33,842 nt of DNA, taken from Saccharicrinis sp. Its GTDB lineage: Bacteria; Bacteroidota; Bacteroidia; Bacteroidales; Marinilabiliaceae. The notes below the pieces were generated by a model. The model had not been told where the DNA came from, searched no databases, and saw only the letters and a list, made by a program, of their open reading frames with translations. The stretch spans positions 1 to 33,842 of the forward strand of contig JAGXIO010000005.1 of NCBI GenBank assembly GCA_024635555.1, read 5' to 3'. Position 1 is the first letter of the stretch, and each line of letters opens with the position of its first letter. Shown here in pieces: positions 28,378 through 33,842 of the stretch. A program made the position numbers and the translations under genes.

Positions 28378-28417
28378 TTACCAACTCCGGATAGTTTTTA
28401 CCAACTCCTGATAGTTT
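28378..28417 (-). promoter_or_regulatory. Tandem 20-bp direct repeat, candidate regulator binding site
   Basis: The minus strand reads AAACTATCAGGAGTTGGTAA followed at once by AAACTATCCGGAGTTGGTAA: 19 of 20 bases identical, with a period of two helical turns. It lies about 200 bp upstream of the PL8-like gene that opens the operon. A weak -7-like TGAATTTG follows 23 nt downstream. Tandem direct repeats of this kind are used by AraC-type regulators, including hybrid two-component systems of utilisation loci; that link is inferred. Nothing else was recognised in 28206-28800. Confidence 0.5.
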
Positions 28418-28803
28418 TCTTTTACAAAGGAATCAAAAAAGGAGGGTTTAAATGTGCTAAAATTATCCATATTAGCAACAAAATTATACTCGGAAGCAAC
28501 TCAATGCTCAAATACCAAAACAGCAAACAGCTATATCAGTGTAACTTATACAAATGTACAATTTAGCCATATCAATTATGGCAAATTACCTACCGTAAAA
28601 TTCAAAATTGGCGTTACCAATGAACCATCATTTTTTCCCGGCTCTGTAACGTTTTGTATGGATAATAGAAACATCCACCTTTTTCTGATATTGTTTTACC
28701 ATACCCATACTAATGTCTTGAGTTAATAATCCATATTGCCATCTGATTTTACGATCTTTTAATGCAATTGCTACAAGATGGATTAAGGTCTGAAAGCAAA
28801 AAA

Positions 28804-28833
28804 AGCCCCGGTTTTCAAATGAAAACCGGGGCT
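28804..28833 (-). terminator. Strong rho-independent terminator of the 1305-residue protein gene
   Basis: A perfect 13-bp stem (AGCCCCGGTTTTC/GAAAACCGGGGCT) with a 4-nt loop is followed on the minus strand by seven T residues. It lies 30 bp past the stop at 28863 and isolates that gene from the operon to its left. Confidence 0.92.
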
Positions 28834-28862
28834 CAACTAAAATTATACGAACTAAACTAAAA

Positions 28863-31800
28863 CTAATTCACGACTAACTTAGCTACATATACTTTTCCAC
28901 TAATTGTTTTTACATTAACAAGGTAAATTCCTTTTTGGAATTTAGTAACATCAACTATGTTGTTACCTTCTGACATTAATTTTTCAAACAAAGTAAGTCC
29001 AACAAGGTTAATTACGCTTACTTGTGCCTGCTCTGTTAAGCTAATGGTTACAAAATGATCAGCAGGGTTAGGATAAACGCTTACCAAAGATGCATCGTAA
29101 CCCGAAATAGAAGTAAGATTGTAAACCACTGTAACGGATAGATTATCATCTTTCAATTCCACATCAGCAGTTTGCTCAACAGCATTACGAGATGTCATAT
29201 ACGAATAACTTCCTATTTCCAAATTCTCAAATACGACTTCTCCGGTATTGTCAGTAATCAAGGTGGTTTCACCAACTTTTACAGCTACTTCTGCCAAAGG
29301 AGTTCCGTTATTATCTTCTACTTTAATAGTAAGGTCATATTTTTCAACAATGGTAACTGCAACACTCATGTCTGCAATTAATTCTACAGATCCAAATTCA
29401 GTGTAGTTACCTTTCACAATTGAATATCCCTGGTTACCCGAACTTAATCCATCGAAAGTTGCATTTCCACTCGCGTCTGTTACCGACTCAGCACTTCCTA
29501 CTTTCGCAGTCAATCCTTGCAATGGTTTACCATTTACATCTTCAACTTTAATTGTAAGAGAGTAAGTGTATTCCAAAGTCCTGTTTAAAGCGAATACTTT
29601 CGATTGATAAGCACCAGAAACCAATACAAACCAAGCTTCATAGCCAGTCGATTGTGCCAGCGTTAATTTGTCAACAGAAATAAGCACTTCTGCAGGATTT
29701 TCAATGTCGATTGATTTAAAGTCGATACCTGTATCACCGGCCATAATTTCTTCAGCAGTTGGTACAGCTGCATCCGTTGATGTAACCAAGGTATATAATA
29801 TACCTTTACCCGATGTTGCCAAAGTAAAATCGACCTTATACTGATCTGTTGTATCGTTCACCTGAATTGCATCACCCGCAGTAACAGAAAGAATTTGTAA
29901 GTTTTGTGTTGCAATTTCTACTTTTTCCACAGCCGAACCATACTCACCATCTTCATCGGCAACAGTTACATATACATCGTATGCAGTTCCAGGAACCAAG
30001 CCTGTGATTTCCCACTCCAATTCGGAGCCATCGGTAATATCATAATTGGTGGATCCTCTTTTGTTAAATGAATTGATTACAGCTTCGAAATCAGCAGGAG
30101 CTTCTAATCCTGGTTTCAATACCGTATAGTATATCCTACCTGAAGTTTCAGCAGCTGTTTTCAATGTTGAACTGGTTGCGTAAGTATTTACCTCTTCGCA
30201 AAGGGTCATGTTCAATTTTGAAGTTTCGAATACAGTAGCTACTGCATCATAGAAAACACCATCGGCCCAGGCATAATTTAAACTACGGAAAGTAGTAAAT
30301 ACATGATATTTTGTACTTGGTTCTAAACCACCCAGAGAGAATGACTGATCGATAAAATTACCTGCGGTATAATCGAAGTATCCAAATGCATCGGCACCCT
30401 CACCGGAGATTGCTTTATCAAAGTCAGGCTCAGTAACGCCAGTACCATCATCCTTAAGCAAATAGTAGAATAAACGTCCGTAAGCGTTGGAAGTAAAGAC
30501 CATATCGCCCATTGTAGATGATTTTGGAGTACACTCTACCCAGTCGATGATAGGGGCAGGAGGAGTACCGGTAGATATACCTGAAACATTACAATTATAG
30601 ACCGAAAAGTTGTGTGCCCATTGGTTGTGCCGGAAACGGAAACCAATATATACACCTGCTGTATCCATACCTGAGGCGTTATCAACCGCCCAATCTTTAG
30701 TTTGATAAACACCTCTAACGGGAGGGAAATCACCAGGCAGAGAAATCTGCGTCCAGTCGTTAAGGTCAACTACACCATCACCTTTATATTTTTTAGAAAT
30801 ACTGGCGGTAAGGCGATCAGTATAGCTACCCCAGGTGTTCATAAATTCAGAATGAACAACTACATCACTCATTCCTGAGAGGTCAATAGGACCAACCATA
30901 CACCATGCTTCTTGCCAAATAGCAGATTGACCTCTATTGGTAACTTTTACTTTACCTACATCACCACTAGTTATTGCAGTTGGATCGCTTCCCCAATGAT
31001 CGTCTGTATTTCCCTCTAATTGTACTACCTCAACAAAGTGATAGTTTTGATTTTCAACATCGAAATCCTGGAAGAATGCAGGTGTTGGCAATACATCATT
31101 GGTAGTTGTAATGTTGGTTGTTACTACATCAGAAACATTACCTGATCCATCAACTACTACAGCCTGAATTTTATAAGTTGTAGCTTTATTTAAGTTATCC
31201 AATACAATGGCATTGTTATAAGTTGCTGAATCCAGCTCAGCCATACCACTTGCTCTGGCACTTACTCTGTTTAATACCTCTTCGCTAGTTAAGGTAACAT
31301 CTTCATTGGTCGCACTCCAATAGGCAACGGCTCCACCAAATCCGGCAGTTGGCTCATTACAAACAAGATTCAAAATACCAGCATGATTTGAAGGATCTGA
31401 AGTTGTTAATGAAGTGATGATTGGTGCAGTTTCATCTGCTAAAGTAGTAAAGTATTCCGATTTCATGATGTCAGATACATTACCGGTCATATCGGTTACC
31501 GTTGCATATACAATGTAATTGCTATTCAACTCAAGCCCTTCCAATAACCAGTCTTCATCAACGGCTAAAGTATCGAATGGAATATAACCCCTCTGCACTG
31601 ATCCGGTACCAGCCATAAACTGATCGAAATCTTCAGGCTCTAAACCAGCATTGTATAAACGATAATTGATGTTACCTAATTCATCGGCTATTAAGTTTAC
31701 ATTGGCTGTGATTTCTGTAATATCAGTCACTTCCAATTTTGTAATTATTGGGAAAACCAAATCATTTGTAGTTAACTGATTTAGGCTCTTTATTTCAGCC

Positions 31801-32780
31801 ATATTCCCTTTATAATCTTCAGCAACATACGACAAGGTCACCTCGGTGTTTTGCTGTAAGCCTGCAATAAAAAATGGTTTTTGAATTCCCGGCACATTAA
31901 AGTTGAACGACCCACTTTGAATGAATGCATCTGTACCAATACCTTCTTTTAATGAAGTTGCAGATGCCGGTTTTTGATCTTTTGGCATAACGGCCCAATA
32001 TACTTTACACAATTCATCGGCATCGTACCAGGCTCTCATGAACGTATTTCCCACACTGTCCACTTTTGCAACACTCCCAACAGGAGCCACAGCATCTTCC
32101 ATAGTACCGGCCAATGAAACTTTTTTAATGAATATGTTTTTATATGCTGCTGGTGATATATAATTATCATTCCAAAAATGAATGGCAATACGAATTTTCA
32201 TATCACTAAACATGGCCAGGTTCATTGGACCGCAATAATTTAAATGCTGCCGAAATTCGGTATAACTAGTAGGGCTAATTCCTAATTCTATGTAATTATA
32301 ACGAGTATCAAGTTTTAACTGGTAAGCACTCCATTGTTTCAGGAATAAAGAGTCATCAGGTTCTGTTAAATCCAAACTATCAACTGCCTGAACGTATAAA
32401 TAACACGTATTATTGTCACGTGTTGCCCACGCATCTAAATAATCGAGATAAAGCTCAATATCGTTTTTATCGGTCAAATCAATTTCCGGCGAATAAATCA
32501 TGGTATTTCGCAAACTCTTTGGGCTTTTACCCAACTTTGACTCCCAAGCACCCGCTTCACAAGCATATTGAGTGCTAAACTTCCAAACCCATTGCGCATC
32601 GAAAGTTCCACCTGATTCCGCAATAATCTGTTCAAAATTCCTGATCTCCCAGCCCAATGGCCCATCGGTAAAATCAAAAATGGTCACCGGTACTTTTTCT
32701 TCCACTCCTCCCTGAGCAAATAATGTTGCAGACAATGACATCAGTAACGCCATCGTAAATAATGTAAATCTTCGTTTCAT
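28863..32780 (-). CDS. Large modular T9SS surface protein with Fn3-like modules
   Basis: A 1305-residue protein with a signal peptide (MKRRFTLFTMALLMSLSATLFAQ). Modules in order: a jelly-roll-like domain (about 30-225, LGWEIRNFEQII...), three Fn3-like modules (about 232-340, 343-447, 451-561), and a second jelly-roll-like domain (565-750). Next come about three more Fn3-like modules (750-1085), two carboxypeptidase-regulatory/transthyretin-like repeats (LTIKVEDVNGKPLQGLTAKV and LTIKVEDNNGTPLAEVAVKV), and a T9SS sorting domain (about 1228-1305, SVYPNPADHFVTISL, ending YVAKLVVN). The Fn3-like unit recurs in the PL8-like lyase next door, with the same GTGAI/Y..YVAxxDxxGNVSD pattern. No catalytic motif is seen. 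It may be a cell-surface adhesin or substrate-binding scaffold working with the lyase (inference). It has its own promoter and terminator. Confidence 0.85.
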   Translation of the reverse strand: MKRRFTLFTMALLMSLSATLFAQGGVEEKVPVTIFDFTDGPLGWEIRNFEQIIAESGGTFDAQWVWKFSTQYACEAGAWESKLGKSPKSLRNTMIYSPEIDLTDKNDIELYLDYLDAWATRDNNTCYLYVQAVDSLDLTEPDDSLFLKQWSAYQLKLDTRYNYIELGISPTSYTEFRQHLNYCGPMNLAMFSDMKIRIAIHFWNDNYISPAAYKNIFIKKVSLAGTMEDAVAPVGSVAKVDSVGNTFMRAWYDADELCKVYWAVMPKDQKPASATSLKEGIGTDAFIQSGSFNFNVPGIQKPFFIAGLQQNTEVTLSYVAEDYKGNMAEIKSLNQLTTNDLVFPIITKLEVTDITEITANVNLIADELGNINYRLYNAGLEPEDFDQFMAGTGSVQRGYIPFDTLAVDEDWLLEGLELNSNYIVYATVTDMTGNVSDIMKSEYFTTLADETAPIITSLTTSDPSNHAGILNLVCNEPTAGFGGAVAYWSATNEDVTLTSEEVLNRVSARASGMAELDSATYNNAIVLDNLNKATTYKIQAVVVDGSGNVSDVVTTNITTTNDVLPTPAFFQDFDVENQNYHFVEVVQLEGNTDDHWGSDPTAITSGDVGKVKVTNRGQSAIWQEAWCMVGPIDLSGMSDVVVHSEFMNTWGSYTDRLTASISKKYKGDGVVDLNDWTQISLPGDFPPVRGVYQTKDWAVDNASGMDTAGVYIGFRFRHNQWAHNFSVYNCNVSGISTGTPPAPIIDWVECTPKSSTMGDMVFTSNAYGRLFYYLLKDDGTGVTEPDFDKAISGEGADAFGYFDYTAGNFIDQSFSLGGLEPSTKYHVFTTFRSLNYAWADGVFYDAVATVFETSKLNMTLCEEVNTYATSSTLKTAAETSGRIYYTVLKPGLEAPADFEAVINSFNKRGSTNYDITDGSELEWEITGLVPGTAYDVYVTVADEDGEYGSAVEKVEIATQNLQILSVTAGDAIQVNDTTDQYKVDFTLATSGKGILYTLVTSTDAAVPTAEEIMAGDTGIDFKSIDIENPAEVLISVDKLTLAQSTGYEAWFVLVSGAYQSKVFALNRTLEYTYSLTIKVEDVNGKPLQGLTAKVGSAESVTDASGNATFDGLSSGNQGYSIVKGNYTEFGSVELIADMSVAVTIVEKYDLTIKVEDNNGTPLAEVAVKVGETTLITDNTGEVVFENLEIGSYSYMTSRNAVEQTADVELKDDNLSVTVVYNLTSISGYDASLVSVYPNPADHFVTISLTEQAQVSVINLVGLTLFEKLMSEGNNIVDVTKFQKGIYLVNVKTISGKVYVAKLVVN

Positions 32781-32806
32781 AATACAAATAATTTAGTTAA
32801 AACAAT

Positions 32807-32835
32807 TTATTGGGTTTCCCATTATTGGGTTTCCC
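32807..32835. repeat. 14-bp direct repeat in the leader of the 1305-residue protein gene
   Basis: TTATTGGGTTTCCC occurs at 32807-32820 and again at 32822-32835, one base apart. It lies between the -7-like element and the start codon, so it would be in the 5' untranslated RNA. Its role is unknown; it could be an operator or a translation-control element. Confidence 0.6.
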
Positions 32836-32852
32836 TATTTATAATATTAGTC

Positions 32853-32860
32853 CAAATTTA
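32853..32860 (-). promoter_or_regulatory. Bacteroidota -7 element upstream of the 1305-residue protein gene
   Basis: The minus strand reads TAAATTTG, an exact TAnnTTTG match, about 72 nt upstream of the ATG at 32780. No convincing -33 element was found at the expected distance. Confidence 0.45.
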
Positions 32861-33021
32861 ATGGAATAGAATATTAAAGGGGGTATAAATTTGTACATTA
32901 AACATCAAAAATTGCTCACAAAAACAAGAGGCAGTTTTCGTGAGGTCTAATTTTGTACATATAAAACACATCTTCCTCCAGAAATGACTACAATACTGGA
33001 AAGCATAGCATGGGCTTTAGT

Positions 33022-33690
33022 TCAACAATATTTTTCATTCATTTTATCCTCGGGCGAAAGCCACATGTTATCTATAACCCATGGTACTTCTTGATATAAT
33101 ACAGTCATTTCACCATCTTTTGTTTTTTTTGTTTTATATCTCGCAGGTGAGAGATGTTCTACTACATCTTTCCAGTAATGAAATGTTTCATTTATTCCAT
33201 GACCCACTGATATTACTGGATTTTTCAACCATTTACCACTACAATGTCTTCCATATATTGAAGGATAATCTAACTCAAAACGACTGTGCGAGGTCATATT
33301 TAATCCTAAAGTGTAAAAAACTGATAATATAATATCATCTGTTTCCATAAATACTGGCGTTAAAATATCTACTGTTTCTTTTCCGTATTTTTCATGAATG
33401 AACTCCTCTACAATAGTTTTAGTATTTAAAGTAGTGTCTTCCGCAATTCTTTTTAATGCGTATAAATTTACTTCTGTAGCTTGTCCAATATTTTGTGTTT
33501 GCCCATATCTGTCAGTTCTGGCAACATAACCAATCACATTTTTTTGTTTTGAATTCTTCGGGGTAATAATCTAAATCATATAATAAATGATCCCAAACAA
33601 AAACTTTAGCTATTCCTGCTTTGTGGGCTTTGTCTATTATTTGCCTTGTTCTCTGAAGCCTTTGTGCACTCCTTACATCCTTCAGATCCA
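33022..33690 (-). pseudogene. Glycosidase-like C-terminal remnant, frameshifted in an A7 run
   Basis: Two frames join into one sequence. From the ATG at 33690, MDLKDVRSAQRLQRTRQIID and KVFVWDHLLYDLDYYPEEFK are encoded. Then an A7 run at about 33540-33546 shifts the frame. If one A is removed the text reads EEFKTKNVIGYVARTDRYG and continues as EVNLYALKRIAEDTTLNTKT, VEEFIHEKYGKETVDIL and HYWKDVVEHLSPARY to the stop at 33022. The EVNLYAL-R ... EEFIxxKYG pattern resembles the helical C-terminal region of alpha-glucuronidase-type (GH67-like) enzymes, but I am not sure of the family. A full enzyme would be far longer, so the 5' part is missing or lies beyond an older break. The remaining 150 bp to the right edge hold nothing I recognise. 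Confidence 0.55.
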
Positions 33691-33842
33691 TAATAAATTT
33701 AATTAAATGTATTTACTTCCAAAATCTTAACCATCTGCCCAATGACCTATATTTATTGGCAATAGTTAATTTGTAATCTGCTGAGTACCTTTTTTAATTT
33801 GATATTTTTTGTTGTTTATTATAAGTGTATATTTTTGATTAC

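Noticed and set aside
28454-28726. A 90-codon plus-strand frame between the two T9SS genes
   Set aside because: AT-rich, no recognisable motif, no promoter or neighbours on that strand. It lies in the upstream region of the operon, so it is most likely chance.

Overview
The window looks like chromosomal DNA of a free-living, polysaccharide-degrading member of the Bacteroidota, probably of the Marinilabiliales/Prolixibacteraceae type (inference). Direct signs are two SusC/SusD pairs, C-terminal type IX secretion (T9SS) sorting domains on three large secreted proteins, lipoprotein signals on the SusD and fasciclin proteins, TAnnTTTG-type -7 elements and no clear Shine-Dalgarno sequences. All convincing genes run on the minus strand; the only plus-strand coding trace is a broken histidine-kinase fragment.

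Left part (1-8.2 kb): the 5' part of a GH10 endo-xylanase running off the left edge; immediately upstream of it a damaged glycosidase gene (signal peptide joined to a C-terminal portion, with a frameshift near its end); a self-contained T9SS-exported protein with its own promoter and terminator; then a graveyard holding a 5'-truncated SusD, a histidine-kinase H-box fragment with palindromic repeats, an intact IS1634-type transposase, a small cysteine-rich ORF and the remains of a GH88 unsaturated glucuronyl hydrolase. Between the GH88 remnant and the operon to its right lies an unusual 160-bp chain of six back-to-back hairpins (8046-8205) closed by a 9-bp outer stem.

Central part (8.3-28.2 kb): one tightly packed run of nine minus-strand genes, read from right to left: PL8-like polysaccharide lyase (T9SS cargo), four-module FAS1 lipoprotein, SusC, SusD, FAS1 lipoprotein, FAS1 lipoprotein, SusC, SusD, then the GH88 remnant. 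Gaps are 2-70 bp. It reads as a polysaccharide utilisation locus for a uronic-acid-containing glycan: the lyase cuts the polymer outside the cell and leaves unsaturated uronyl ends, SusD and the fasciclin lipoproteins bind fragments at the surface, SusC transporters import them, and a GH88 would remove the unsaturated uronate. That last gene is decayed here. Using FAS1 lipoproteins in the slots where surface glycan-binding proteins normally sit is the most distinctive biological feature. A 20-bp tandem repeat about 200 bp upstream of the first gene is a candidate regulator site.

Right part (28.2-33.8 kb): a strong terminator, a 1305-residue modular T9SS protein that shares a repeated Fn3-like module with the lyase, and the C-terminal remnant of another glycosidase-like gene broken by a frameshift in an A7 run. 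No tRNA, rRNA or CRISPR array was recognised.
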